A stretch of DNA of 64,000 bases from Panulirus ornatus (taxonomy: Eukaryota; Arthropoda; Malacostraca; Decapoda; Palinuridae). Below are positions 45,436 through 58,123 of this stretch, piece after piece (position 1 is the first letter of the stretch; the number at the start of each line of letters is the position of its first letter). Where the stretch lies: the NCBI RefSeq assembly GCF_036320965.1, contig NC_092225.1, forward strand, positions 79,846,113-79,910,112. Direction: 5' to 3'. The notes beneath the pieces are model-generated. The model ran no database searches and was not told where the DNA came from. It was given only the letters and a program-made list of their open reading frames with translations. Position numbers and translations under genes: made by a program.

Positions 45436-46034
45436 GTGGTTTGATCGACTAAGTAACACAAGGGTAAGAGAGATGTGTGGTAATAAAAAGAGTGTGTTTG
45501 AGAAAGCAGAAGAGGGCGTATTGAAATGGTTTGGTCACATGGAGAGAATGAGAGAGAAAAGATTGACAAAGAGGATATATGTGTCAGAGGTGGAGGGAAT
45601 GAGAAGTGGGAGACTGAACTGGAGGTGGAAGGATGAAGTGAAAAAGATTTTGAGCAATTGGGGCCTGAACATGCAGGAGGGTGAAAGGCGTGCAAGGAAT
45701 AGAGTGAATTGGAACAATGTGGTATACTAAGAGTCGACATGCTGTCAATGGATTGAACCAGGGTATGTGAAGCATCTGGGGTAAACCATGGAAAGTTTTG
45801 AGGGGCCTGGATGTGGAAAGGGAGCTGTGGTTTCGCTGCATTATACATGACAGCTAAAGACTATGAACAAATGTGGCCTTTGTTGTCTTTTCCTAGCGTT
45901 ACCTCGTGCGCATGCAGGGGGTGTCATTTCATGTGCGGCAGGGTGGCGAAGGGAATGAATAAAGGAAGCAAGTATGAATTATGTGCATGTGTATATATGT
46001 ATATGTCTTTGTATGTATATATATACATACAAAG
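45434..46034 (+). mobile_element. Old LINE 3' fragment, plus strand
   Basis: Starts within RWFDRLSN (45434), with C-terminal RT in frame at 45473-45730 (LKWFGHMERM, RSGRLNWRWKDE). A long-type 3'UTR follows up to 46034, without the terminal hairpin. The young LINE starts where this one stops. Confidence 0.85.
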
Positions 46035-47497
46035 TATGTTGAGTATTCCTGGTAAATTATATGGGAGGGTATTGATTGAGAGGGTGAAGGCATGTACAGA
46101 GCATCAGATTGGGGAAGAGCAGTGTGGTTTCAGAAGCGGTAGAGGATGTGTGGATCAGGTGTTTGCTTTGAAGAATGTATGTGAGAAATACTTAGAAAAG
46201 CAAATGGATTTGTATGTAGCATTTATGGATCTGGAGAAGGCATATGACAGAGTTGATAGAGATGCTCTGTGGAAGGTATTAAGAATATATGGTGTGGGAG
46301 GCAAGTTGTTAGAAGCAGTGAAAAGTTTTTATCGAGGATGTAAGGCATGTGTACATGTAGGAAGAGAGGAAAGTGATTGGTTCTCAGTGAATGTAGGTTT
46401 GCGGCAGGGGTGTGTGATGTCTCCATGGTTGTTTAATTTGTTTATGGATGGGGTTGTTAGGGAGGTGAATGCAAGAGTTTTGGAAAGAGGGGCAAGTATG
46501 AAGTCTGTTGGGGATGAGAGAGCTTGGGAAGTGAGTCAGTTGTTGTTCGCTGATGATACAGCGCTGGTGGCTGATTCATGTGAGAAACTGCAGAAGCTGG
46601 TGACTGAGTTTGGTAAAGTGTGTGAAAGAAGAAAGTTAAGAGTAAATGTGAATAAGAGCAAGGTTATTAGGTACAGTAGGGTTGAGGGTCAATTCAATTG
46701 GGAGGTGAGTTTGAATGGAGAAAAACTGGAGGAAGTGAAGTGTTTTAGATATCTGGGAGTGGATCTGGCAGCGGATGGAACCATGGAAGCGGAAGTGGAT
46801 CATAGGGTGGGGGAGGGGGCGAAAATTCTGGGAGCCTTGAAGAATGTGTGGAAGTCGAGAACATTATCTCGGAAAGCAAAAATGGGTATGTTTGAAGGAA
46901 TAGTGGTTCCAACAATGTTGTATGGTTGCGAGGCGTGGGCTATGGATAGAGTTGTGCGCAGGAGGATGGATGTGCTGGAAATGAGATGTTTGAGGACAAT
47001 GTGTGGTGTGAGGTGGTTTGATCGAGTAAGTAACGTAAGGGTAAGAGAGATGTGTGGAAATAAAAAGAGCGTGGTTGAGAGAGCAGAAGAGGGTGTTTTG
47101 AAATGGTTTGGGCACATGGAGAGAATGAGTGAGGAAAGATTGACCAAGAGGATATATGTGTCGGAGGTGGAGGGAACGAGGAGAAGAGGGAGACCAAATT
47201 GGAGGTGGAAAGATGGAGTGAAAAAGATTTTGTGTGATTGGGGCCTGAACATGCAGGAGGGTGAAAGGAGGGCAAGGAATAGAGTGAATTGGAGCGATGT
47301 GGTATACCGGGGTTGACGTGCTGTCAGTGGATTGAATCGGGGCATGTGAAGCGTCTGGGGTAAACCATGGAAAGCTGTGTAGGTATGTATATTTTGCGTG
47401 TGTGGACATATGTATATACATGTGTATGGGGGTGGATTGGGCCATTTCTTTTGTCTGTTTCCTTGCGCTACCTCGCAAACGCGGGAGACAGCGGGGA
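46035..47497 (+). mobile_element. Young 5'-truncated LINE, catalytic RT intact
   Basis: RT frame from MLSIPGKLYGRVL through EEQCGFRSGR, FMDLEKAYD, GLRQGCVMSPWLF, LFADDTALVAD and GRPNWRWKDG to VVYRG-stop at 47316. The open frame extends upstream to 45811 only by chance fusion with the older LINE 3'UTR. Short-type 3'UTR with hairpin tail. Confidence 0.94.
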
Positions 47498-47504
47498 AAA
47501 AAAA

Positions 47505-47637
47505 AAAAGTATATATATGTATACATTGAAATGTATAGGTATGTATATGTGTGTGTGTGAACATGTATGTATATACATGTGTACATGGGTGGGTTGGGCC
47601 ATTCTTTCACCTTGTTTCCTTGTGCTTTCAAGGCACT
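47505..47637 (+). mobile_element. Solo LINE 3'UTR fragment
   Basis: Last part of a long-type 3'UTR ('aggtatgtatatgtgtgtgt', 'gggtgggttgggccattctt') cut just before the hairpin. It follows the preceding LINE in the same orientation. Confidence 0.75.
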
Positions 47638-49538
47638 ATAGTAAAACTATCACAAACAGAATACAGATGTTCTGACATAATTCTTTAAGGTGGACAAAAT
47701 TGCAGTTAGAATGTGTGCATAGATTTTTCATGGCCCACAGTGACATAGCAAAGAAACTGAATAAAAAAGTACTAAAATACTGTTAGCAAAGAACTTCTAC
47801 AACACTTTACAGTTTTTGTACTTATGGGCTTTTCTAGAGAAGAAAAATACCTGCAAATTAATGATAAAGACTCTGTATTCATAAAAATTCATCTATCCTT
47901 AGCTGACATATTTCTAAAAATACACCAAACATAAATCAGAAACTAACTGGAGCATGGCATATGACATTTATGTAGTGAAAACCTCTGCTTCAACGAGTGA
48001 CATATTTGTGCTGTCGAAAACTTCATAAAGCTGATGGAGACAAGATCTAACTAGCTACATTGATAAAACATGATATAACCATATCATATAATTACATGCA
48101 AGGCCTGATAAGACCTTATAATTAGCAGATTATGCTTGCTATGACAATAGAGGTATTTTGACTTCAAATATCACATGGTGATTTTCAGACTAAATAAACA
48201 CAGTTTTTCTCCTTAAGAAAAATTTAAAAAATTACATCACAGTACAGTGCTTTAAGGGTTTTACCTGTTCTCCATTACAAATCCAATAATTTCTGGTATG
48301 TTGTATGTATACTGTATTGCAAGAAATGCAGACAAGGGCTTCCATCAATATGTACTGTACTCTACAATACTTGATATCACAGTGCCATTCTTTGTAATAT
48401 GAAATAGCAAAGCATACCATATATACAAAGTACTACACGTGCTGTGCACTATGCATTGCTGGGGCACCAAATATGTGGTACTTGAAACTGTTATCAGAAG
48501 TAGTGTGAAAAAGCGGGGTTACAACATGAATTTTGTTGAGCTACAGGAGGCAATGAGTAAATAGACTTATCTGTAATAATACCTAATGAGCTATAGTAAA
48601 CTAAGAGGTGCAGAGAAGCAGTAATTTGGGGCAAACAAAATTCATGGATTCCAAAACTTAGATGAAATACCCTCACTTTTAAAATCAATTGGTGTGTCCT
48701 CACCTAGTGTTGTGTGTTTAGTTTTCGTCAACAAATTGGAGAGAAAAGCAGTGAGCAACCAGCACATGATTCCCAGAATGAGAAACAAATCCTATGGAAG
48801 CTGACTAAATGCCTTGAATTTAAATAGCTAAAGAAAACAAAGGTTATGAGGTGATCTAACAAAGGTAATCAAAATGATCCTGCAATTCAATAATCTAAAA
48901 AGGGAATCGAAACAAGATTTTAAGAGTTCATTCTTGGGAAAAGACAGACTCATGGGCAAACATTTTACCTTGAATGGGGCAGTCTTTTTTTTCAAAAAAA
49001 AAAAAATAATAGAAGGAATTACCTGCCAATTACAGTAGTTGAAAGCAGTATCATACATATTCTTATGACGAACCAGTAAATATTTCTCATCAAATCAATG
49101 GCTAACATTTGCACCTCCTTAGTTCCATGAAAAGTTTACAGTTTCACATTGAAACAGTTGCACATCTTTTAACTCTTAACATATTAATTCATGAGTTACA
49201 AATTAATACTTTCACGAACACCCTCAACAGGAAACAATGGGTCCACTGCTATTTCAATTCCTTTATATGAAACATAACTATCAATGAGGGTATGCCGAGA
49301 TAAACATTGACTAATATATTTTTTCTGTGTGGCTATGTAAATGTATTCTCAGCAACAATTTGTGTTGTCTAAGAACGAAAATGACCAAGCTACTTCACTA
49401 ATCAATTATTTTTGTGTACGTTCATATTCATACCGACTATCAAAGTTGGGTAGATGATCAATAGCCATCACCATAGCCTTATCACCTTACTGCTGTACTA
49501 ACAATAAAGGTAGGCCAAGATGCACATAGGTTTAGAAT

Positions 49539-49542
<4 letters not shown>

Positions 49543-49603
<61 letters not shown>
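49543..49603. repeat. TA microsatellite
   Basis: About 60 bp of pure TA, not next to any LINE. Confidence 0.96.
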
Positions 49604-49611
<8 letters not shown>

Positions 49612-49782
49612 TACACCATGATCACTGTCATACTGAAACTGTTTACTTAAGAAGTTATAAGACATTTAGAACAAATATAAATAAATAAGAGGGAACAGTA
49701 ACAGGAGCAGAGGCCGAAATGTTAGAAACATTCTTAGAAGAACATCCGAATATTCGATATTCGGAGACACCGTCCGTTGGGG

Positions 49783-49926
49783 TCAAAGTGCCCGGTTGGA
49801 GCCAAAGTCTCAGCAAGGGTTGAAGTGTCAGTAAGGACTGAAGTGTCAATAGGGGTTCAAGTGTCAGTGATGGCAGAAGTGTCTGGGATTAAGCTGTTAG
49901 TATGGACCGAATTATCAGAAGGGATC
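49783..49926. repeat. 18-bp tandem repeat, about 8 units
   Basis: Units built on 'gaagtgtcagtaagg', decaying outward from the centre (best at 49820-49873). The 18-bp period keeps the plus frame open as a six-residue repeat (..EVSV, 70-codon frame 49777-49989). Confidence 0.75.
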
Positions 49927-51303
49927 AGTCGGTCGGGGTCGGTGTCAGATATCCGTTACGAATTACTTTCCGAGGTATTGTGGACCTAAACTACGACTGA
50001 TTATACAATATAATCAAATTTCCTTAGTCAACTGGGTCTCCTACAGCAGACCTGGTGTAATTCACCGACCTACTGTAATCATTTCGAATTTCTTTGCTTA
50101 AGGGCCGAAATTGAAATTTAAGTGTTCTAAATCATGCCACGCAACTTTATTACAATCATTAAACACTACTTGAGTAATAGAGAATACATACCGTCAATAC
50201 GTGCAGTTAATAGCAATTCGGAGTTGTTCTAATCAATTACAGGATCAGCAACTACATTTGTGCCCGCATACCCAGGCTACCTTGACACACATTCGATTTA
50301 AGGAATGATTCCCTCACAATGAAAAGATCAAATCTTCGCAAGTTTTCAAAGATGAAAGGAAGCAATACTTAGGATGTTTAGATCCTGTATTACCTTAACA
50401 TAACCTTAAAGCTTACTTTAATATGTACAGTATGTAAGAGAACCACGCCTACTGACCCACATGGTTTCTCCCTGTTTACAGTCGAACAACGTTTTGTACT
50501 GAAATGCTCAACTTGTCCTTTTATGCTGGTTGCTAAATATGTTACTTGATTACACTCACACAATTTCAGTTGTCTGGACAGATCAAGACTTACGTTATGT
50601 ATATATGGAAACAAATACGAAACACGTTTCACACAACCTCTCCTCTCACTATTTACAAACACACTAAGCCACTCTTACGTGACGCACATGCCAGAGTTAT
50701 ATAGAGTTGCCAACACATACTTGCTACATTCACCAAGAAGCTAAAAAAAAAGTCACTAGATGCATGAAAAGACTAGAAATATAGCTAGAAATTGAAAAGT
50801 TTAGCTAACGATAACAGAAACTGCACATACAAATGTTTTGTGAAAATAAATACCCCAAGTGTCAATACAAAATTTAGTTATAATAAGTTGGATGTCAGGT
50901 ACTGTGCGGTATACCAGAGATGTTTCAGATTGTGACATACATAGATAATGTACAAAATTATCTTATAATATTTGAAATACTTAAATGTAGCAAATGATAC
51001 ATGCATAGTAGTGTTAGTATTCTTAGACTCATCTCTAGTAATACAAGAAGGTGAAAGATTTATCAGTAGGTGGCCGTACCTTGACGTTGACATTGACAGC
51101 CTAAATGACCCAAGAACTAATAGGTTTACAGTCCAAACATCCAACCAACTGACTTTATATGGAATTTCTACACGAAACCCTCTGTCAATAGCCATTTGAT
51201 ACAAAAACGTTCCATGTAAACACTATCTATTTTCCTAGGTTAATTATTACATATAGTGTCGCTGAGCCATTCCACACGAAAATGCTTCTTGCTGATTTTG
51301 TAA

Positions 51304-51304
<1 letters not shown>

Positions 51305-51369
<65 letters not shown>
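51305..51369. repeat. TA microsatellite
   Basis: About 65 bp of TA followed by a T-run, at the 3' side of the next LINE. Confidence 0.96.
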
Positions 51370-51373
<4 letters not shown>

Positions 51374-51386
<13 letters not shown>

Positions 51387-52562
51387 GCTTTGTCGCTGTC
51401 TCCCGCGTTTGCGAGGTAGCGCAAGGAAACAGACGAAAGAAATGGCCCAACCCACCCCCTATACACATGTATATACATACGTCCACACACGCAAATATAC
51501 ATACCTACACAGCTTTCCATGGTTTACCCCAGACGCTTCACATGCCTTGATTCAATCCACTGACAGCACGTCAACCCCGGTATACCACATCGCTCCAATT
51601 CACTCTATTCCTTGCCCTCCTTTCACCCTCCTGCATGTTCAGGCCCCGATCACACAAAATCTTTTTCACTCCATCTTTCCACCTCCAATTTGGTCTCCCT
51701 CTTCTCCTCGTTCCCTCCACCTCCGACACATATATTCTCTTGGTCAATCTTTCCTCACTCATTCTCTCCATGTGACCAAACCATTTCAAAACACCCTCTT
51801 CTGCTCTCTCAACCACGCTCTTTTTCTTTCCACACATCTCTCTTACCCTTTCGTTACTTACTCGATCAAACCACCTCACACCACATATTGTCCTCAAACA
51901 TCTCATTTCCAGCACATCCATCCTCCTGCGCACAACTCTATCCATAGCCCACGTCTCGCAACCATACAACATTGTTGGAACCACTATTCCTTCAAACATA
52001 CCCATTTTTGCTTTCCGAGATAATGTTCTCGACTTCCACACATTCTTCAAGGCTCCCAGAATTTTCGCCCCCTCCCCCACCCTATGATCCACTTCCGCTT
52101 CCATGGTTCCATCCGCTGCCAGATCCACTCCCAGATATCTAAAACACTTCACTTCCTCCAGTTTTTCTCCATTCAAACTCACCTCCCAATTGACTTGACC
52201 CTCAACCCTACTGTACCTAATAACCTTGCTCTTATTCACATTTACTCTTAACTTTCTTCTTTCACACACTTTACCAAACTCAGTCACCAGCTTCTGCAGT
52301 TTCTCACATGAATCAGCCACCAGCGCTGTATCATCAGCGAACAACAACTGACTCACTTCCCAAGCTCTCTCATCCCCAACAGACTTCATACTTGCCCCTC
52401 TTTCCAAAACTCTTGCATTCACCTCCCTAACAACTCATCCATAAACAAATTAAACAACCATGGAGACATCACACACCCCTGCCGCAAACCTACATTCACT
52501 GAGAACCAATCACTTTCCTCTCTTCCTACACGTACACATGCCTTACATCCTCGATAAAAACT

Positions 52563-52567
<5 letters not shown>
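51374..52567 (-). mobile_element. Young 5'-truncated LINE between TA tracts
   Basis: Short-type 3'UTR, RT frame 51571-52422 including LFADDTALVAD and GRPNWRWKDG, with a 1-bp deletion near 52433 that breaks the frame before GLRQGCVMSPWLF. The 5' truncation at 52567 (KSFYRGCK) abuts a TA tract. Confidence 0.92.

Positions 52568-52632
<65 letters not shown>
52566..52632. repeat. TA microsatellite
   Basis: About 65 bp of TA at the truncated 5' side of the LINE. Confidence 0.96.
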
Positions 52633-52638
<6 letters not shown>

Positions 52639-52639
52639 A

Positions 52640-52704
52640 TATTTTTTTTTATTGCTTTGTCGCTGTCTCCCGCGTTTGCGAGGTAGCGCAAGGACACAGA
52701 CGAA

Positions 52705-52707
<3 letters not shown>
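52640..52707 (-). mobile_element. LINE 3' tail stub
   Basis: Only the T-run, hairpin ('cccgcgtttgcgaggtagcg') and ~20 bp more, then directly into a GA microsatellite. Confidence 0.8.

Positions 52708-52783
<76 letters not shown>
52708..52783. repeat. GA microsatellite
   Basis: About 75 bp of pure GA. Confidence 0.97.
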
Positions 52784-52787
<4 letters not shown>

Positions 52788-52929
52788 TGTTGGAGCATTA
52801 CCAGCTGAGAAGCTGAACATTATTGTCAACAAACATTATTAATTCACTGGTTAAAGTACTGCAGTTCACCCATAAACATATCCTGCACGCTGTGAATTAC
52901 TTTAGTTGACATGCATTTGATTTAGATTA

Positions 52930-53070
52930 CTAATTTTGTTCTCTTCGGCATGACAAAAATCACCAAAATTGATAGCAAATTTATGAAAAACGAAAAATCC
53001 TAATTTTGTTCTCTTCTGCACGAAAAAAAATCACCAAAATTGGTAGCAAATTTATGAAAAACGAAAAATC
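52930..53070. repeat. 70-bp tandem duplication
   Basis: Two adjacent copies (52930-52999 and 53000-53070), each running from 'ctaattttgttctcttc' to 'atgaaaaacgaaaaatc', with about five differences. Confidence 0.9.
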
Positions 53071-53709
53071 CAAGTTCGTGCAACGGTGCAATATAGTGCA
53101 ACACCAAACTATGTCGCTAAGCGAAATGAAAACCTACTAAATCCGGCGGAAAAGATACCTAATTGGCTCACTGATTAGCAATAGCTCTGCCTTAATTACC
53201 ACCGCCTCCGAAAATGACGTTTTACTGCAGTTATGATTGTGATTTATTTCTCAAAACATAAATACATTTTTCTATTAACAACTAACTGTTATAATGCTCC
53301 TGTACGGTCCTCATTTGTACGTGATTTCCAGTTCAAGAAATATGCATCCGGTAAAAAATGTTGCTGGTAGTCTGCATAATGCTACTCATAGAGTTCAAAG
53401 AACAGTCTCTTTGACACGCATTACTCACACTATCATCATTTACATACACACATGAATAAATCCTAATACAAGGTTTCTTCTTTTTATTCCCTTAAATTAA
53501 GAGACAGCTTGTTCTTAATCGCAATCTGAGGATGAGCAGATATGAACTAGAACAAGAAAGTTACAAAAATAATGTGATAAGATCGTAATAGCTAAAAACA
53601 ACATATCTGAACGTTATAACCTTGCATTCATACTGAGATTACTGGTGCTTATGGACACTGAAATTTTTTCCCGAAGGTGATCAAATTTAAAGCCTCTAGC
53701 CTCTCACTG

Positions 53710-53745
<36 letters not shown>

Positions 53746-54291
53746 TTACTATTTATGGGTTATAGAAAAAGCTTTACGCCCGTGTTAACCCGTCTGTTGA
53801 TTTTATATATATGTGCAATGTCTACTATGTATGAATGCACACACACACACCCACCCTAGCATATGTCAGGTGTGTGTATGTGTATATACACATGTAGGAG
53901 TAAAGATACAATACATATATACAAGATACGGGGCGACAGCTATTCTAAATATGTTAAACTAGATGCTTAGTGTAAAACTTTACGCCTTACACTGTGCTAG
54001 TGGCACACAGAAACTACAAATCATTAGGCAAGGCGAAAATTTCCGCACTATTCAAATTTAGTAAATTCTCAGCATATTCACGATATACTAACATATAAAA
54101 TCAAAATAAATCAGTCGTATAAAAATGTTATTCGTATGTTAAGCAATTCTTTCATGAAGTGTAGACAGAAACCCTCATTAATGGCAAGACATTTGGAATT
54201 AGCGAAAAATCTGTCGAGTATGGCAACATTTGGGTACCTGGTGGACGGGTGAGTGCCAAGTGGCGGGCGTTGAGAGTTCTCTCTCTCTCTC

Positions 54292-54386
<95 letters not shown>

Positions 54387-57229
54387 GTTAAAAACCTTCT
54401 ATAAAGATCCAAAATCTGGGCAGAAAGTAGCATACAAACAAATCAAAATGTAAAGTGAAATAAGGAAAGAAGACGAGGAGAGGACGAGAGTTTCAGCTTT
54501 ACATGTAACAAAGGATTATCTATACGGAAGCAAGAAAAGAAAAAGGTTTGTACAGAAGTAAGAAAAGAAAAGAAAAGAAAAAAGTGATCCGAGTCCCTCT
54601 ACTGTCCCAGAGATAACTGTTACCAAAATAGGTAGGGCGGGCGGCCTATTGGAGGCTCGTCAGTGACGATAACCAAGAGTTGCCAAATGGTAATTTTCAT
54701 CACCAAAGTGGTAAAAAAAAATTGATAATGAAGAAACAGTTTGGTAATGGAAAACTGTGCTTTAGTATTCTGGTAATGGGAAAGCCAAATTTGGTGATAA
54801 TGAAACGTGGTATGCTAAAAGTATATTTTCCATTTCTCAGTACTCACTACTTTGAAAATTCATCACACTTTCAATTGTAGCCGATATTGACGATATTCAA
54901 GGGACAGAGGACAGCAGTACATCCAGACAAACACAAACCAAACTGCCATGACCACCAGCGACACACGTTCAGTATACGTCCGCGTGAGCTGAGGAGGTCC
55001 CCTTGGCTGATAATGTTTACACATTTTCTGGTGAGATTTTTCAGTAATCATGGATGGAAGTTTAACACCTACTCCCTCTGTAGTTTGTTTCTAAGGTCAA
55101 TGTAATGGAAAATATCCCAGTCACCAACGAACCTGTCACTTATCAACACACAATAAGTCATATAATTCCTTATGGCAATTATACCATGTGTATGTAGAAA
55201 CTGGTGTCGACCAGTATTTATTCTTATTCTTATATATCGTATTCTTTTAAGAATCATTTGATAATAAATAATGGCGGGTTTGGGAATGGCTCACTCACGA
55301 AACTTGGCACCATGCGTCAGTCATCCTGAGGCTGGGATCTGCGAGGCAAAGGGAGGCAGGTACATTCGGGCTCCCAAACTTAAGGGGCCCTTACAAATGA
55401 AATCATTAACGTTACTACATAATGTTTTTTTTCTTGATACCTTACTGCAAACTTTTCTTAAAAAAAAAATTTGGTCATTTGCAGCCTTAGGCCCACTTAA
55501 GGAGAAAAAAAAGGCTGCATTATCAGATACTTACATCTGGGACTTTTCTAACTGGAATCTAAAAAAAATGTGCAGATCGGGTGCACCATATCTTATCGAC
55601 AGAGCCACTCTACGTGGAGTGGGGTGTCTGGACAGCAGCTTCATATGCAAAATATTGGGTCACATGCAGAGAAAGTAATGTAGACATAGATTTATCTTGA
55701 ACACCAATAGAAGGTGTTAAAGATTTTTTAGTCGGTGGATGGAAGTTAACGTTTGATGGCGGTTGACAGGCCAAAAGCTCAAAGAACCACAAGATACTGA
55801 CATCTTATATATATATAGATAACAGATTGTTGCTTATCATCTGACATCACTTAACCACAGTACAAGACTGCTTTTTTTTTTGCCTCAGATATTTGGTCTT
55901 CAATGAATTTTACCATCTGTCAAAAGTCTGCCCTGTGTGAAGCCGTGACTTGTCAGCAATACTTGTATTCACATGTTCACACAAATGAAGAGACACTAAA
56001 TTGACTTTCAACGGAACAGTTTATAAATATTTTACATCACAGTCATATTTTTACATCACAGTCATATTCCTATTTTGAAAATGGTGATTTAATTTCTGCG
56101 TCAGACAAACGAACAAACATAAAAAGGTTCTTAGCTATGCTTATAAAAATACCGTTTCGTAATATACTAGGCGTCTCGGAAAACAGTCAGTCCGTTTCTA
56201 AATTACTTGAAAAAGTAATCATTTACTGCGGATTGTGGGTAGTTTTTAGTATAAGCGGTTTGGAAGAACCAAACCCCTTAGTATGCCCAGCGAAACCACA
56301 CCGTCAAGTTGGGTTCTGGCGGTTTCCCTTGATATTTTGGGTATCCGCGACCGACGGCGTGACACGGCAGTGCAGCCAATACGACCTGACAAAGCATGAT
56401 GGGATCACACGACGGCGATCCACAGATTAAGATAGAACTGACCTTATACGTGACATGATGGGCGCTTCTGCTGGGGTACCGATGAGATGCTTTTGTCGGT
56501 ATCATCATGGCTGACCAAGGGAAGCAGGTGGCTGGAGTTGGCGAACTACAAACTCGCTGATATCATGATGAATAGCTTCGAACAAGAGTGATATGTCAGA
56601 ATACAAGGTAATTTAGAAAATGTAGAATTATTCTATTTTTATTGTAGATTAAATCACTGGCACTGTTTAGATTGTCATGGAAATAAATGTACAGCATCGG
56701 GGCGTATGCATGGGGATGGGGGCTACGGGAAAATTCCCTACCCTCTACGTGAACTGTGTACTATACAATGATGATTTGTATGTTCTTACAATTATGCAAT
56801 CCCTTATAGTTTCTCGAAAGGAAACCTTATCATCTGCGTATAGTTTACTTTCAGTCATTACACTAAGTATTAAAGTGACCAATGCAAGCAATGCCCAGAA
56901 CGTCAAAAGCTCACAAAGATTTTTTTTAACTAGATAGCATTTTACTTGTTTTAACGAAAAAAAAACTCCTCTAATTACTGCTACCAGCTGTTTAAAGTGA
57001 TAATTTTATCGCCAGTATCATAACCGTACAATTAAGTGCATTAAGTTTTTTTGAGAATTTTGCTAATATTGGTAATTTAACATTCAAATAACTCAAAAAG
57101 TTCCAAGGTCTTCAAGATACAATTTGTTCCTGCATACCATTCTTGTTTCGGGCTTTTTATCGTTATATGAGCGAGTTCGTAATTTGCCCACACTTCCCAC
57201 CGGGTGACTAAGTCCTGGACACTAGCGAG
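53071..57229. other. Unassigned region with microsatellites
   Basis: No gene named. Contains a GT tract (53711-53743), a CT/CTGT tract (54279-54380) and a 135-codon plus frame at 55271-55678 without a recognised domain. Around 56380-56570 is a GC-richer segment with CCAAT (about 56374) and a short frame MADQGKQVAGVGELQTR. Confidence 0.45.
54279..54380. repeat. CT / CTGT compound microsatellite
   Basis: (CT)n, then five CTGT units (about 54295-54315), then (CT)n to 54380. Confidence 0.96.
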
Positions 57230-57435
57230 TTTTTTTTTTTTTTAGGAAAATGACCAACCTTTTTGAATAAATAAATAACTGATAGAATAATCGAGGGAAT
57301 TTTGTTTTTATGAAATGATTGAAGATGCTATTGTAAGTAGAGATTATTTTGTGATCATAAACATGTGTCAGCGAAGAATGACAAAGTGGTGATGGTCTGT
57401 GGTATATAGAAAGCATTTACAAAGGGGAACTGTCT

Positions 57436-57782
57436 TCAGGTCATGTTGAACGTGTTGCTGACGATTCCTGTTGAAAGAGGAAGCTCATCTATAACATCGT
57501 CCACTATCTTCCGTAATTTGTTATTCTTCTGGGCTTCCACAACCCATCCTGTTGGCCAATTACATGAAATAAATATTCTTGCTGCCCATAAAGTCACTGT
57601 GAGGTGTAACACTTGTATACAGATTGTTAGATATAACTGTTGTAACCTCAACATCTGTTTCATTACCACTGACATCAGCATGTCCAGGACACCAACAGTC
57701 CACTCATGGACCTTCTGAACTGTGGGATGCCTTGAAACAATGTGTTGGAGTGCGCTATAGGAATTGAGGTTGTGATCCTCTT
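57436..57782 (-). CDS. Candidate terminal exon of an unidentified gene
   Basis: A minus-strand frame of about 115 codons ends with TGA at 57436-57438. It starts after an acceptor (cacaag) preceded by a C-rich pyrimidine tract (57800-57835). The product looks like ordinary protein: EEDHNLNSYSALQHIVSR, HPTVQKVHEWTVGVLDMLM, a hydrophobic stretch LQQLYLTICIQVLHLTVTLW, then NWPTGWVVEAQKNNKLRKI and DDVIDELPLSTG. I do not recognise the family. About 200 bp downstream on the same strand is an A-run (57228-57241), which could be a retroposed poly-A tail or a simple repeat. It could be the last exon of a gene whose other exons lie to the right, or a retrocopy. Confidence 0.4.
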
Positions 57783-58115
57783 CTTGTGATGTGTGTGTGT
57801 GGGGGGGGATGAGGTTGGGGGGGGGGGTGCTCAGTCAGTGTAAATGCAACTTGAATAGAATAAAGATGTGGAATAAATATATTCTTTTCCTTTTTCTGGA
57901 ACCTCAATCCACTGTGCATGGTGAAAGAGCCCCGTAGGTAAGCCGACGCCCTGCCACAACGCCTTTACGCAGTGGAGTCAGACTTCCGTCTAGTCAGAGG
58001 TGATCCAGCGTATGCTTACCGTCCTCTCCAGTGTGGAGCCGTTCCAGCTACTTTTGCTTGTGGATCTTCCGACAGGAGGGTCTGGTTGAGCTATCCAGGA
58101 GGCTGTCCCGCGAGC

Positions 58116-58123
58116 TGACGTCA
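58116..58123. promoter_or_regulatory. CRE palindrome TGACGTCA
   Basis: Perfect 8-bp CRE in a GC-rich segment (57930-58140). Confidence 0.35.

Larger units (their letters stand above)
47640..51300. other. LINE-free stretch upstream of copine
   Basis: AT-rich unique sequence with no domain-bearing frame. It contains the 18-bp repeat and a TA tract listed separately. It may hold 5' intron or regulatory sequence of the copine gene. Confidence 0.5.

Noticed and set aside
45811..47316. A 501-codon plus frame that looks like a longer RT
   Set aside because: The first ~75 codons are 3'UTR sequence of an older LINE that happens to be open; the real LINE begins at about 46035.
55271..55678. 135-codon plus frame beginning MAGLGMAHS
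   Set aside because: No recognisable domain, A-runs inside, no splice support; not enough to call a gene.
56508..56560. Short frame MADQGKQVAGVGELQTR after a CCAAT-containing stretch
   Set aside because: The start context is good, but the frame ends after 17 codons and no convincing donor was found; kept only as a remark in the region entry.
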